From QHWT01 sp963755695 (GTDB lineage: Bacteria > Acidobacteriota > Vicinamibacteria > Vicinamibacterales > 2-12-FULL-66-21), in the NCBI GenBank assembly GCA_963755695.1, contig CAVWLB010000001.1, positions 310,001-374,000 on the forward strand: 64,000 nt of DNA, read 5' to 3'. Shown here one piece after another: positions 16,840 to 26,227 of the stretch. The number at the start of each line of letters is the position of its first letter. Positions within the stretch are counted from its first letter, which is position 1. The notes below the pieces were generated by a model that saw only the letters and a list, made by a program, of their open reading frames with translations, searched no databases and was not told the DNA's origin. The position numbers and the translations under genes were made by a program.

Positions 16840-17376
16840 ATGGAGCAGACGCTCCTTCTGAACGCGACGTACGAGCCCCTCAAAGTCGTCCACTGGCAGA
16901 AAGCCATCACCCTTTGGTGCCAGGGGAAGGTCGAGGTCATTTCCGTGTACGACCGGGAGGTCCGGTCCGTCTCGTTCAGTTTCAAGCTTCCCTCGGTCAT
17001 CCGCCTGCTGCGATACATCAAGATCAAGCGGCAGATTGATTACGTGCCGTTCTCCCGCGCCAACATCTACGCGCGAGACGACCACTCCTGCCAGTACTGC
17101 GGTCAGATGTTTTCGACAGCGGAGTTGACCTTCGATCATGTCGTGCCGGTCGCCCAGGGCGGCCGAAAGGATTGGGAAAACATCGTTACCTGCTGCATTC
17201 CCTGCAACCGGAAGAAGGGTGGCCGGACGCCGGAGCAGGCCCGCATGCATCTCATTCGGGTTCCCAAGCGTCCCGACAAGGCTCCCGCGATTCGAATTAC
17301 CATCGGCCTTCGGAACGCGCCTGAGACGTGGCGTGATTACTTCTACTGGAACGTCGAGCTGGACGACGAGAGCTGA
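16840..17376 (+). CDS. HNH endonuclease family protein
   Basis: 178 residues from ATG 16840 (MEQTLLLNATYEPLKVV, the usual N-terminus of this widespread family); the frame is open upstream to 16780 but the family starts here. The HNH core has zinc-knuckle cysteines CQYC and CIPC, and the catalytic segment TFDHVVPVAQGG followed by WENIVTCC and NRKKGG. This type is common as a single chromosomal gene in many phyla; its role is uncharacterised, possibly in DNA processing. No restriction or phage gene is next to it. Confidence 0.85.
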   Translation: MEQTLLLNATYEPLKVVHWQKAITLWCQGKVEVISVYDREVRSVSFSFKLPSVIRLLRYIKIKRQIDYVPFSRANIYARDDHSCQYCGQMFSTAELTFDHVVPVAQGGRKDWENIVTCCIPCNRKKGGRTPEQARMHLIRVPKRPDKAPAIRITIGLRNAPETWRDYFYWNVELDDES

Positions 17377-17382
17377 CAGAAG

Positions 17383-18396
17383 TTGGGTCGTGTGACCTCC
17401 GTTCGACCCCTTTGGGCGGTTGAAGGAGGACGCGTAACGCTCGAGGGGACGGGCTTTCCCGTTGGCCCCGGTCTGCCGCAGGTGCACATCGGGCAAGCGG
17501 CGGCCCGCCTCGCGCACGCATCACCAACGGCGCTGACACTGATTGTGCCGGCGGATCTGGAGGGGGGCGCCACCGCCGTCCGGATCGACGAGCTGCCGGG
17601 CGAAACTGCGTACATCGAGATCGGGGCGCCGCTGGTCACCGGCGTCCACCAGGTCGACAATCCCGCCTTCGATCGTCACGGCAATCTCTACGTCACCTTC
17701 AGCGGATCGCGCGGGCAACAGGCGCCGGTCGCGATCTTTGTCGTTCGCCCCGACGGCACGCGGGAACCGTTCGTGTCGGATATGCCGAACCCTACGTCGC
17801 TGGCGTTCGATCGTGAAGGCCATCTCTACGTCTCGAGCCGTTTCGATGGCAGCGTTTATCGCGTCGAGCCCGACGGACGCGCATCACTCTACGCCGGCGA
17901 CCTCGGGGTCGCGTGCGGGCTGGCATTCGGTCCTGACGGGGTGCTGTACGTGGGCGATCGTTCGGGGTCGATTCTGCGCGTCGAGGATCACCGCCGCGCG
18001 CGTGCGTTCGCGACGCTGCCGGCCAGCGTCGTTGCCTTTCACCTCGCGTTCGGTCCCGATAATCACCTGTACGTAGCGGCGCCCACCCTGGGCACGACCG
18101 ATGCGATCTATCGAATCTCACCGAGCGGCACGGTCATGGCCTGGTCCAGCGGCTTCGGCCGGCCGCAGGGGCTTGCGTTCGATACGGCAGGACACCTCTA
18201 TGTGACCGATGCGCTGGCCGGGTGGAGCGGGATCTATCGCATCCGCCTGGACGCACCGGCCTCTCCCGAGCTGGTGCTCGCCGGAGCCGCCCTCATCGGC
18301 CTGGCGTTCGATCCGCATGGCGGCCTCGCCGTTGCGACGAGCGACTCGGTTTATCGCCTCGGAGTCAGCCTTCGTGGCCTGCTCCCCCCGCACTGA
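17383..18396 (+). CDS. IPT/TIG plus NHL/SMP-30-like beta-propeller protein
   Basis: 337 residues without a clear signal peptide. The first 85 residues (VTLEGTGFPVG, GQAAARLAHASPTALTLIVP) look like an IPT/TIG immunoglobulin-like fold; the rest is a six-bladed propeller with repeated blade motifs such as FDRHGNLYVTF, FDREGHLYVSS, FGPDGVLYVGD, FGPDNHLYVAA, FDTAGHLYVTD and FDPHGGLAVAT. Related NHL/SMP-30 proteins bind ligands or act as lactonases. It lies 6 bases after the HNH stop, probably one transcript. The start is uncertain (TTG 17383 or GTG 17392). Confidence 0.75.
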   Translation: MGRVTSVRPLWAVEGGRVTLEGTGFPVGPGLPQVHIGQAAARLAHASPTALTLIVPADLEGGATAVRIDELPGETAYIEIGAPLVTGVHQVDNPAFDRHGNLYVTFSGSRGQQAPVAIFVVRPDGTREPFVSDMPNPTSLAFDREGHLYVSSRFDGSVYRVEPDGRASLYAGDLGVACGLAFGPDGVLYVGDRSGSILRVEDHRRARAFATLPASVVAFHLAFGPDNHLYVAAPTLGTTDAIYRISPSGTVMAWSSGFGRPQGLAFDTAGHLYVTDALAGWSGIYRIRLDAPASPELVLAGAALIGLAFDPHGGLAVATSDSVYRLGVSLRGLLPPH

Positions 18397-18502
18397 AACG
18401 GTGACGGTGACAGTTCGGAAGTTCCCCTGGGTGCTACGTCGGGTGTTTTCGGCAAAGAAGTGTGAGGGTCCCAGTTTCGGGCCACGGTAGAATCCACCAC
18501 AC

Positions 18503-19999
18503 ATGATTCAGTTGTTTCGACGCAAGCCCATCACGGACCTGCTCGTCGAAGGAGACCACTCGCTGAAGCGGGTCATGGGCGCCGGCGATCTGGTCATGCT
18601 GGCGATCGGAGCCGTCATCGGCGCGGGGATCTTCGGCGCAATCGGCACGGCGGCGGCAGGTCAGGTCGGACCGAACGGTGAAGTCATCCGCTACGGCGCC
18701 GGTCCGGCGCTCATCTTCTCATTTGTCCTGCTCGGCCTCGCGTGCGCGCTCGCCGGACTCTGCTACGCCGAGCTGGCGTCGATGATCCCCCAGGCCGGCA
18801 GCGCCTACGCATACTCCTACGCCACGCTGGGAGAGCTCGTCGCCTGGATCATCGGGTGGGACCTGATTCTCGAGTACGCCGTCGGCAACGTTGCCGTCGC
18901 GATCTCGTGGGGCGATTACTTCAGCACCCTGCTGCGCGGCTTCAACATCGTCCCGCCAGCCTGGTTGACGACGGGATATCGAACGGCGCTGTTGAGCGCC
19001 GACCCGGCGATTCATGGTCTGCTTCAAACCGCCCCCCAGGTCGCCGGGATTCCGATCGTCATCCATCTCCCCGCGTGCGCCATCGTGATGCTGATCACCG
19101 TCCTGCTCCTTCAAGGTGCCAAAGAGAGCGTGACGGCGAACAACATCATGGTGGTGATCAAGCTGCTCGCGCTCGGCCTGTTCATTGCCGTGGGGGCCAC
19201 ACATCTCCACCCGGAGAACTTGCGCCCATTCGCGCCGAACGGTTTCACCGGCATCCATCAGGGCGCCGCGATCGTGTTCTTCGCCTACATCGGTTTCGAT
19301 GCGATCTCGACGGCTGCGGAAGAAACCAGGAATCCACAGCGCAACCTTCCAATCGGCATTCTCGGCGGCCTCGCGATCTGTACGCTCATCTACGTTGTAG
19401 TCGGCTTCGTGCTGACGGGAATGGTCCCTTACAAGGAGCTCGCGGTGGCCGACCCGCTCGCCCGCGCGCTGCAGTTGGCCGGCTTCGAAAGGGTCGGCTG
19501 GGTGGTTGCTCTCGGCGCCGCGGTGTCGATGTCGGCGGTGTTGCTGGTTTTTCAGTACGGTCAGCCGCGGATCTTCTTCGCGATGGCGCGTGACGGGTTG
19601 TTGCCGCAGTGGGCGGCGAAGGTGCACCCGCGCACGAAGATCCCGTTCGTGACGACGCTGTTCACCGGAATCTTTGTCGCGACCTGGTCGCTCATCGGTG
19701 ACGCGGGGGAGACCTACGATCTGACCAACATCGGGACCCTGTTCGCGTTCATGCTGGTCAGCATCGGCGTGCTGGTCCTGAGATACACCGAGCCGGAACG
19801 TCCGCGTCCGTTTCGTGTGCCCTTCGTCTGGGCAGTCACCCTTCTCTCAGCCGCCGGGTGTCTGTTCATCATGAAGGGACTGCCGCATCAGGCCTGGGAG
19901 CGATTCGGCTACTGGCTGGTCATCGGCCTCGTTCTTTACTTCGTATATGGGTTCCAACACAGCCGATTGCGTAAGGAAATTGCGTCCCGTGTCCCGTAG
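18503..19999 (+). CDS. APC-family amino acid permease (cationic amino acid transporter type)
   Basis: 498 residues and about twelve to fourteen membrane segments. It opens with the LLVEGDHSLKRVMGAGDLVM helix and the substrate-binding unwound segment IGAVIGAGIF of TM1, and later FFAYIGFDAISTAAEETRNP, hallmarks of the CAT subgroup (lysine/arginine and related amino acids). Takes up amino acids with protons. TAGAAT at 18488-18493 lies only 10 bases before the ATG, so if it is a -10 the mRNA would be nearly leaderless. Single-gene unit before uvrA. Confidence 0.88.
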   Translation: MIQLFRRKPITDLLVEGDHSLKRVMGAGDLVMLAIGAVIGAGIFGAIGTAAAGQVGPNGEVIRYGAGPALIFSFVLLGLACALAGLCYAELASMIPQAGSAYAYSYATLGELVAWIIGWDLILEYAVGNVAVAISWGDYFSTLLRGFNIVPPAWLTTGYRTALLSADPAIHGLLQTAPQVAGIPIVIHLPACAIVMLITVLLLQGAKESVTANNIMVVIKLLALGLFIAVGATHLHPENLRPFAPNGFTGIHQGAAIVFFAYIGFDAISTAAEETRNPQRNLPIGILGGLAICTLIYVVVGFVLTGMVPYKELAVADPLARALQLAGFERVGWVVALGAAVSMSAVLLVFQYGQPRIFFAMARDGLLPQWAAKVHPRTKIPFVTTLFTGIFVATWSLIGDAGETYDLTNIGTLFAFMLVSIGVLVLRYTEPERPRPFRVPFVWAVTLLSAAGCLFIMKGLPHQAWERFGYWLVIGLVLYFVYGFQHSRLRKEIASRVP

Positions 20000-20044
20000 A
20001 GCCTGAAAACCTCATCTACGTTCTTGACTAGCGAAGGCTTCCGG

Positions 20045-20099
20045 GCCCCTGCTAAAATATGGGTTTGGGTTTCCACAAAAAATCGTCACTAGCAGGGGC
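20045..20099 (+). promoter_or_regulatory. uvrA leader: extended -10 and perfect 10-bp inverted repeat
   Basis: gcccctgcta (20045-20054) and tagcaggggc (20090-20099) form a perfect inverted repeat 35 bp apart. The first arm runs into an extended -10 (TGC TAAAAT, 20050-20058); the second contains the AGGGG of the ribosome site and abuts the uvrA ATG. A TTGACT at 20024 is too far (23 bp) for a normal -35. If transcription starts near 20065, the arm pair acts as DNA operator rather than RNA hairpin. Confidence 0.5.
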
Positions 20100-22920
20100 A
20101 TGGCACACGACTGGGTTGCGGTGCGCGGCGCACGCGTTCACAACCTCAAGAACATAGACGTCGATCTCCCGCGGGATCAGCTGGTCGTTATTACGGGGCT
20201 GTCCGGCTCAGGCAAGTCCTCGCTCGCTTTCGACACCATCTACGCGGAAGGGCAACGGCGATACGTCGAGTCACTCTCGTCGGTACGCCCGGCAATTCCT
20301 CGAACAGATGGAGAAGCCGGACGTCGACCTGATCGACGGCCTGTCGCCCGCCATCGCGATCGAGCAGAAGACCACCGGGTCGAATCCGCGGTCGACCGTC
20401 GGAACCGTCACTGAAATCTACGACTACCTCCGGCTGCTGTTTGCCAACGTCGGGGTCCCGCACTGCCACTTGTGCGGCCGCGAGATCTCCTCGCAGTCGC
20501 TCGAACGCATCATCGACATGGTGATGCTGTCGCCGAACGACGAGCGCATCAACGTCATGGCGCCGGTGGTCCGCGGACGCAAGGGTGAGTTCAAGAAAGA
20601 GCTCGCCGCGCTGCGCGCCCGCGGATTCACCAAGGTGCGCGTCGACGGGCAGCTTCGTTCGTTCGACGAGGACATCAAGCTCGATCGACGCCGCAACCAC
20701 TCGATCGACGTGGTGGTCGATCGAGTGGTGCTGAAGCCGGGCATCGAGCGGCGTCTAAGCGAGTCGATCGAGGTCGCGCTCAATCTCGCCGACGATGTGG
20801 TGGTGATCAACACGCTCGACGGAGGAGACCGGCTCTTCTCCCGGCGGCTGGCCTGCACCTATTGCGGCGTGAGCATGCCCGAGATGACGCCGCGTGCGTT
20901 CTCGTTCAACTCCCCGCATGGCGCCTGTCCCGACTGTCAAGGACTTGGCGCCGTCTACGACTTCGATCCGGGCCGGCTGGTGCCCGACGAATCGCTCTCG
21001 CTGCAGGATGGTGCGATCGCTCCCTGGGCGCGCGGCGACAAGAAGCTCGTAAAGGAGGCGCTCACCTCGTTGAGCAAGCACTTCGGAATCGATCTTGCCC
21101 TTCCATTCCGCCGCCTGGCGAAGAAAGCGCGCGACGTGATCTTCTACGGGACCGGCGCGGCTCGAAAGGAAGGCAAGGATCCGTTCGGGGCCGGGTTCGA
21201 AGGGCTGGTGCCGAACCTCCGGCGGAGATACGAGGAGGGCAGCTGGGCCGAACAGGAGGCGCTCGAACCCTATCGCGCACTTCGCCCGTGTCCGGCATGT
21301 GGCGGAGCCCGCCTGAAGCCGCAGAGTCGCGCGGTACGCGTCAAGGGACGCACCGTCACCGAATACGTCGACCTTCCGATTTCCGAGGCGCTCGGCGTGT
21401 TCGAGTCGATCGAGCTGACCGACAGGGAAGCGCTCATCGCCAGCCGCATCCTTCGTGAGATCCGCGATCGACTGCGGTTCCTCAACGACGTCGGGGTCGG
21501 ATACCTGACGCTCGGACGAAGTGCCGCGACATTGTCGGGCGGCGAGGGTCAGCGGATCCGTCTCGCTACCCAAATCGGATCGAATCTCACCGGCGTCCTG
21601 TACGTCCTCGACGAGCCGTCCATTGGACTGCATCAGCGAGACAACCGCGCGCTCCTTTCGACGCTCGCGCGTCTCCGCGACCTCGGCAACACCGTGGTGG
21701 TCGTCGAGCACGACGAAGAGACGATTCGGACTGCGGACTACGTCATCGATCTCGGACCGGGCGCAGGCGAGCACGGCGGGCACGTCATCTTCCAGGGGAC
21801 GCCGGCGGCGCTCGTGGCCAGCGGCAACGGCAACGGCTCGGCCACCGGCGCGTATCTGCGCGGCGAAAAGTCGATCGAGACACCCAAGGATCGCCGTCCT
21901 GCCAACCGCGGCTCGATCGTCATCAAGGGAGCGCGGGAGAACAACTTGAAGGAGATCGACGTCGAGATTCCGCTCGGTGTGCTGATCACCGTCACCGGTG
22001 TCAGCGGTTCAGGCAAATCGACGCTCGTGAACGAGATTCTGTATCGCGCGCTCGCGCGGGAGTTGTACCGGGCCGCCGACGAGCCGGGCGCACATTCCTC
22101 GATCGAGGGCATCGATCTGATCGACAAGGTCATCCAGATCGACCAGTCGCCGATCGGCCGCACCCCTCGCTCCAATCCTGCGACATACACCGGTCTCTTC
22201 ACGTTCATTCGCGAGCTGTTCGCGATGCTGCCCGAGGCGCGCGCGCGCGGTTTCCGGCCGGGGCGCTTCTCGTTCAACGTGAAGGGAGGGCGTTGCGAAA
22301 GCTGTCAGGGTGACGGCGTCATCGCCATCGAGATGCACTTCCTGCCGAACGTCTACGTCACCTGCGAGCAGTGCAAGAGCCGCCGCTACAACCGGGAGAC
22401 GCTGGAAATCAAGTATCGCGGGAAGTCCATTGCCGACGTTCTCGACCTCACGGTCGATCAGGCGCTGCCGCTGCTCGAGAATTTCCCGCCAATCGCCAAC
22501 AAGCTTCGTACGTTACAGGACGTTGGACTGGGCTATATCGAGCTCGGACAGTCAGCCACCACGCTGAGTGGCGGTGAAGCACAGCGAGTGAAGCTCGCGA
22601 AGGAGCTCTCGCGCCGCGGAACCGGCCGGACCCTGTACATCCTCGACGAGCCGACCACCGGTCTTCATTTTGCCGACACCCACAAGCTGCTCGACGTCCT
22701 GAACAAGCTGGTCGATCAGGGGAATACGGTCGTCATCATCGAGCACAACCTGGACGTCATCAAGTCGGCCGACTACGTGATCGACCTTGGCCCGGAGGGG
22801 GGCGGCGGCGGCGGTCGCCTTGTTGCGACGGGGACTCCTGAAGTCGTCGCGCGGAGCCGAGAATCTTTTACGGGCCGTTTTCTGGCGGAGATTCTCGGCG
22901 TGCCACACGCGGCAGCCTGA
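20100..22920 (+). CDS. uvrA: Excinuclease ABC subunit A (frameshifted)
   Basis: Damage-recognition ATPase of nucleotide excision repair, about 940 residues. One extra G at 20282-20283 splits it: YVESLSS in the first frame, then YARQFLEQMEKPDVDLIDGLSPAIAIEQKT. Two ABC cassettes: Walker A GLSGSGKSS and GVSGSGKST, signatures LSGGEGQR and LSGGEAQRVKLAKEL, Walker B LYVLDEPSIGLH and LYILDEPTTGLH. Zinc modules: CHLCGREI with CTYCGVS...CPDCQG, and CESCQGDG...CEQCKSRRYN. All parts are present, so the break is almost surely a sequence error. A (GGC)n-rich run (GGGGGG in the protein) lies near the end before the final LVATGTPEVVA motif. Confidence 0.93.
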
Positions 22921-22934
22921 GGGCTGTCGAGAAG

Positions 22935-22966
22935 GACGGTTTTGTGATCGCTCGCTGTGGTAGAAT
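22935..22966 (+). promoter_or_regulatory. Candidate lpxC promoter
   Basis: Extended -10 TGG TAGAAT (22958-22966) in the 237-base gap before lpxC; no good -35 is seen. It would give a leader of about 185 bases. The rest of this gap has no gene I can support, although the lpxC frame stays open upstream to 22957. Confidence 0.35.
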
Positions 22967-23157
22967 CGCCACACTTTCGGCGACCGGCGCTGTGGCTGAC
23001 CGGCCACAACCGAAGCCCCATCTCGCGCGCAGTGGCGCGGCCTCGAATCTACAACCCAAGCAAAATCTTCAACTTAAGCTGCGAAACGCGACGGTTCCAC
23101 AACGTGGCAGCCGCTTTGCTGAGCTGGTATCGGCTTTCCAGCGACTTTAAAGAGGTC

Positions 23158-24081
23158 ATGAACGCGCAGCGTACCCTTCGCCGACCTGTCTCCTGCACCG
23201 GAATCGGTCTTCATTCGGGAAACAAGGTCACCCTGTCACTCAAGCCCGCGCCGGCTGATTACGGCATCCGGTTTCAGCGCGCGGATCTTGGCGGCCTCGA
23301 AATCCCGGCGACTGTCACGCATCTGGGGGGCATCCGTCTGGCGACGGGGCTGACCCGCGAAGCGGTGTCGGTCGAGACCGTCGAGCATCTGCTCGCGGCG
23401 CTCACCGCGCTCGGCATCGACAACTGCATTGTCGAGCTGAACACGCCGGAAGTGCCGATCATGGACGGCAGCGCCGCCCCGTTCGTCTATCTCGTGCTGA
23501 ACGAAGCGGGCGTCAAGCGGCTGCAGGCGCCAAGGAAATATCTGAAAGTGCTTCGGCCGATCTCCTTGAGTCAGGGCGACAAGCGCATCGCGCTCTATCC
23601 CTCGGATCACTTCAAGGTGACCTACAGCATCAACTTCGATCATCCGCTCATCCGTCATCAGTCACGGACGATGCGGATCGACGAGGAGACGTTCGTCGAA
23701 CAGATCGCGCCGGCGCGGACGTTCGGGTTTCTCAAAGAAGTCGAGATGCTGCGGCAGCGCGGGCTGGCGCTCGGCGGCTCGCTCGACAACGCGATCGTGC
23801 TGGGTGAAACCGGTGTGCTGAACAACGCGCTGCGGTTCGAAGACGAGTTCGTGCGTCACAAGATTCTGGACGCGATTGGGGATCTGTCCCTGGTGGGATA
23901 TCCGGTCATCGGCCATCTGGTGGCCCACCGCGCGGGGCACGCGCTCCACACCGCATTCGCGTCGCGGATTCTCGAGGAATCGGATGCGTGGCGCATCGTC
24001 GAAACGCAGGTGGATCCGTCGGTGGCGGCGGTGGCGGTCCGTTCGGCCGCGGTCAAGGCCACGGCGCGGCTCGCAAACTAG
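23158..24081 (+). CDS. lpxC: UDP-3-O-acyl-N-acetylglucosamine deacetylase
   Basis: Zinc enzyme for the committed step of lipid A synthesis, so the cell has an LPS-type outer membrane. 307 residues from the ATG at 23158 (AGAGG just upstream); it begins QRTLRRPVSCTGIGLHSG as is usual. Zinc ligands: His77 in VEHLLAA, His234 and Asp238 in RHKILDAIGDL; the catalytic His261 is in AHRAGHALH. The EVPIMDGSAAPF loop is intact. It stands alone rather than in the ftsZ cluster. Confidence 0.95.
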   Translation: MNAQRTLRRPVSCTGIGLHSGNKVTLSLKPAPADYGIRFQRADLGGLEIPATVTHLGGIRLATGLTREAVSVETVEHLLAALTALGIDNCIVELNTPEVPIMDGSAAPFVYLVLNEAGVKRLQAPRKYLKVLRPISLSQGDKRIALYPSDHFKVTYSINFDHPLIRHQSRTMRIDEETFVEQIAPARTFGFLKEVEMLRQRGLALGGSLDNAIVLGETGVLNNALRFEDEFVRHKILDAIGDLSLVGYPVIGHLVAHRAGHALHTAFASRILEESDAWRIVETQVDPSVAAVAVRSAAVKATARLAN

Positions 24082-24166
24082 CAGGCTCAGGCTTCACGGC
24101 CTATGGCTCGAGCTGTCTCGCGGCCTGAGCCAGCCTAAGCCCTGAGTCCGAAGTCCGGATCCGTTC
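24082..24166. repeat. Convergent intergenic gap with degenerate GGCTCAGG/CCTGAGCC words
   Basis: Between lpxC and the radical SAM gene. It contains ggctcaggcttc, ggcctgagcc, gcctaagccctgag and tccgaagtccgg, which pair partly as imperfect inverted repeats. A closely similar element fills 41745-41838. It may act as a weak bidirectional terminator; no T-run is present. Confidence 0.55.
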
Positions 24167-25537
24167 CTATCTCACAATCAACGGCTCCAACGTCGTCGAC
24201 GACCCGCACGCTTCGAACCAGTCGATTCCTTCACTCACCAGATCGAACTTCAGCAGATAGTGCCCCGGCTGATTGGGCGCCTTGATCGTTAACGGAATGG
24301 TGGCGGTCTTCCCGGGCGGAAGCGACGCCGGCAGCCATGCGCGTTCGTAGTCCCGATTCATGAGCGCTCCGTCCGCGGAGCAGAGCTGGGCGCCAAGACG
24401 AACCAGCCGCCTGCCGTACGTTGCCTGGGCGGGGAAGGCGCGCGTGGATAGATTGGTGACGCGCGTGGTGAGCGCCACTGCTTCACCGGCTCTTGCGCGA
24501 AGCGGACGTTTCATCAGCTCCCCGAGCCAGGAACGCTCGAGCGCGATGGCTGCCCGCGGGGTTGCGCCGGCGATGGCGTTTCCCAGGTTGTTCGTATCCC
24601 AGATCTCGTGACGGATCGCTTCGTAGTCGGCGTTTCCCGGAAGGAAGCGCCGCGAGAACATGTTCTCCGGATGATCGGTGATCTCCCAACAGAGGCGATC
24701 GACGCCAATTTCCGCCGCCAGCGTCCGTGCGCGCTGCATCTCCTCGTCGCTGTCGTTGTGCGTGAACAGAATGTACCGCCAGTTCACGAACGGCACGTCG
24801 AGTCCCTTCGCGTGTTTTTCGTTCACCAGCGCGGAGAGATTGCTGATCGCCTTGGCAAACTCCCCGCGCTTGCGATAGGTGGCGTACGACTCCTGGGACG
24901 CGCCATCGATGGAGAAGGTCACTTCATCGATCCCGGAACGGGCCAGACGCCGCGCCTGTTCTCCGGTGAACGCGAGCCCGTTGGTGCTCGTGTAGAGATA
25001 CACGTGCGGGAAGCGCGACTTGATGTACTCGCACATCTCGATCGCGCGCTTGTGGAGGAAGGTTTCGCCGTAATTGAAGAAATCGATCCGCACGAGCGAG
25101 GGCGCCGCTTCGTCCACGATGCGAGTGAAGAGATCGAAGTCGAGCATCCCCGCCTTGCGGGTGCGGGTGATGCCAGTTTCAGGGGCGCAGCACGCCTGAT
25201 CGCAGGAGATGTTGCAGGCTGCCGTGCACTCGATATACAGGCGGGTGGGGAGGGCCGGAACATCGAGGCCGCGCTGAGGGGGAGCTTCACTCTTGAGCGG
25301 CAGCTTCAGCGGGCAGTCGCCGCAGAATTTCGATCCGCCGGCATTGAGATCGCGCCGCAGGGCGGTCGCGGTTTCGCCCGTCCAGACAGCCGAAACGCTC
25401 GCCGAGCGCGCGTCACCGAGGACCCGCTTGCCGTACGGATCGGCGCAGCCGCAGACGAGCCGTCCGTCGCACAGGAGCACCATCGTGCTCCAGGGCCAGG
25501 AACAGGTGAAACGAGTGGCGAGATAGTTGAGAGACAA
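24167..25537 (-). CDS. Radical SAM protein with N-terminal SPASM-like domain and C-terminal Ig-like domain
   Basis: 456 residues. Residues 12-75 read like a SPASM auxiliary-cluster domain (Cys12, 23, 29, 31, 72, 75; CDGRLVCGCADPYG, VLGD, VWTG, CGDC), but here it precedes the radical SAM barrel instead of following it. The [4Fe-4S] motif at 104-117 is CTAACNISCDQACC: Cys108, 112, 116, 117, i.e. CX3CX3C, not the standard CX3CX2C. Barrel motifs follow: FFNYGETFLH, YTSTNGLAF, EVTFSIDGASQESY. The last 130 residues form a beta-sandwich-like domain (RVTNLSTRAFPA, LPPGKTATIPLTI, GHYLLKFDL). TTG start at 25537 is needed to include Cys12; no good ribosome site is seen. Substrate unknown; peptide or sugar modification are guesses. 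Confidence 0.8.
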   Translation of the reverse strand: MSLNYLATRFTCSWPWSTMVLLCDGRLVCGCADPYGKRVLGDARSASVSAVWTGETATALRRDLNAGGSKFCGDCPLKLPLKSEAPPQRGLDVPALPTRLYIECTAACNISCDQACCAPETGITRTRKAGMLDFDLFTRIVDEAAPSLVRIDFFNYGETFLHKRAIEMCEYIKSRFPHVYLYTSTNGLAFTGEQARRLARSGIDEVTFSIDGASQESYATYRKRGEFAKAISNLSALVNEKHAKGLDVPFVNWRYILFTHNDSDEEMQRARTLAAEIGVDRLCWEITDHPENMFSRRFLPGNADYEAIRHEIWDTNNLGNAIAGATPRAAIALERSWLGELMKRPLRARAGEAVALTTRVTNLSTRAFPAQATYGRRLVRLGAQLCSADGALMNRDYERAWLPASLPPGKTATIPLTIKAPNQPGHYLLKFDLVSEGIDWFEACGSSTTLEPLIVR

Positions 25538-25617
25538 GTCGGGGCTTCAGGCTTCGGAAAATTCAGGCTCAAAGCCCGGAGCCCGGAGCCCGGACCCCGG
25601 AGCCTGAAGTCTGAAGC
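25538..25617. repeat. Short GC-rich word repeats (ggagcccgg / gcctgaag)
   Basis: Between the radical SAM gene and the small upstream gene: gcttcaggcttc, ggctcaaagcccggagcccggagcccgg, ccccggagcctgaagtctgaagcc. The unit ggagccc repeats three to four times and its ends are mutually complementary, allowing a hairpin. Confidence 0.6.
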
Positions 25618-25884
25618 CTATTTCTGCGTCAGTTTTTTCATGTACGCCCCGAGCCGCTCGTTCTCGTAGGACACCGTGTTGAGAAACAGGCTCTCGGAGA
25701 GATAGGTGCGTCGTTCATCGTCGGTCATCTGCTCGATGACGTGCTGGATTTCGCGCGCCATGTCTTCGAAGCTCGATTGCAGGTCGTGCTTCGCCGACAC
25801 TTCCTTGTACAGCGCTTCCAGGACGGTCAGCAGATCGCCATCGAGCGGGAGATCGGCGCCTGTCGTCAGCTTGATATTCCGCAT
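25618..25884 (-). CDS. Conserved-looking small protein of unknown function, 88 aa
   Basis: Soluble and acidic, predicted mostly helical (LTVLEALYKEVSAKHDLQSS, DMAREIQHVIEQMTDDERRT). It lies one base after the STAS gene and in the same run as the ECF sigma factor and the radical SAM protein, so it probably belongs to that unit. I do not recognise the family. The frame and the tight spacing, not homology, support it as a gene. Confidence 0.7.
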   Translation of the reverse strand: MRNIKLTTGADLPLDGDLLTVLEALYKEVSAKHDLQSSFEDMAREIQHVIEQMTDDERRTYLSESLFLNTVSYENERLGAYMKKLTQK

Positions 25885-25885
25885 C

Positions 25886-26227
25886 TCAGGCTCCGAAGCT
25901 CTTGACGGCGCTCGGCTCGTCCGGGTGCACCTCGATGAAGTTCTGCGCGCCGGTCATCGTCAGCATGGTCTCGACGCGCTTCTGCACGCCGGCCAGCTTC
26001 AACGCACCGCCGGCAGCGCTGGCCTGGCGATACAGATCCATGAGGCAGCCGATGGTGGCGCTGTCGACGTAGCCGACCGACGACAGGTCGACGACGACGC
26101 GGCGCTCGCCGGCGGCGATGAGTTTCTGCACCGCCGCCGAGAACTCCGACAGCAGCGGGTACATCAGTCGCGATTCGCCGATCCGCACGACCGCAATACC
26201 GTTGGCGTGTTCGGTGGTGATGTTCAT
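25886..26227 (-). CDS. STAS-domain anti-sigma factor antagonist
   Basis: 113 residues forming one STAS domain: GIAVVRIGESRLMYPL, RRVVVDLSSVGYVDSATIGCLMDLYRQA. The Ser in YVDSATIG is the position phosphorylated in SpoIIAA/RsbV-like antagonists. These proteins free a sigma factor by binding an anti-sigma kinase. Its ATG overlaps the end of the ECF sigma gene (ATGA-type, 4 bases); yet no RsbW-like kinase is nearby, so the partner must be elsewhere. Confidence 0.85.
   Translation of the reverse strand: MNITTEHANGIAVVRIGESRLMYPLLSEFSAAVQKLIAAGERRVVVDLSSVGYVDSATIGCLMDLYRQASAAGGALKLAGVQKRVETMLTMTGAQNFIEVHPDEPSAVKSFGA

Noticed and set aside
20024..20058. Full sigma-70 promoter TTGACT-TAAAAT for uvrA
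   Set aside because: The spacer is 23 bp, too long; only the extended -10 is kept.
22957..23157. 67-residue N-terminal extension of LpxC
   Set aside because: LpxC families begin at QRTL(R/K)..V..TGIGLHSG; the extension has no match and covers the candidate promoter.
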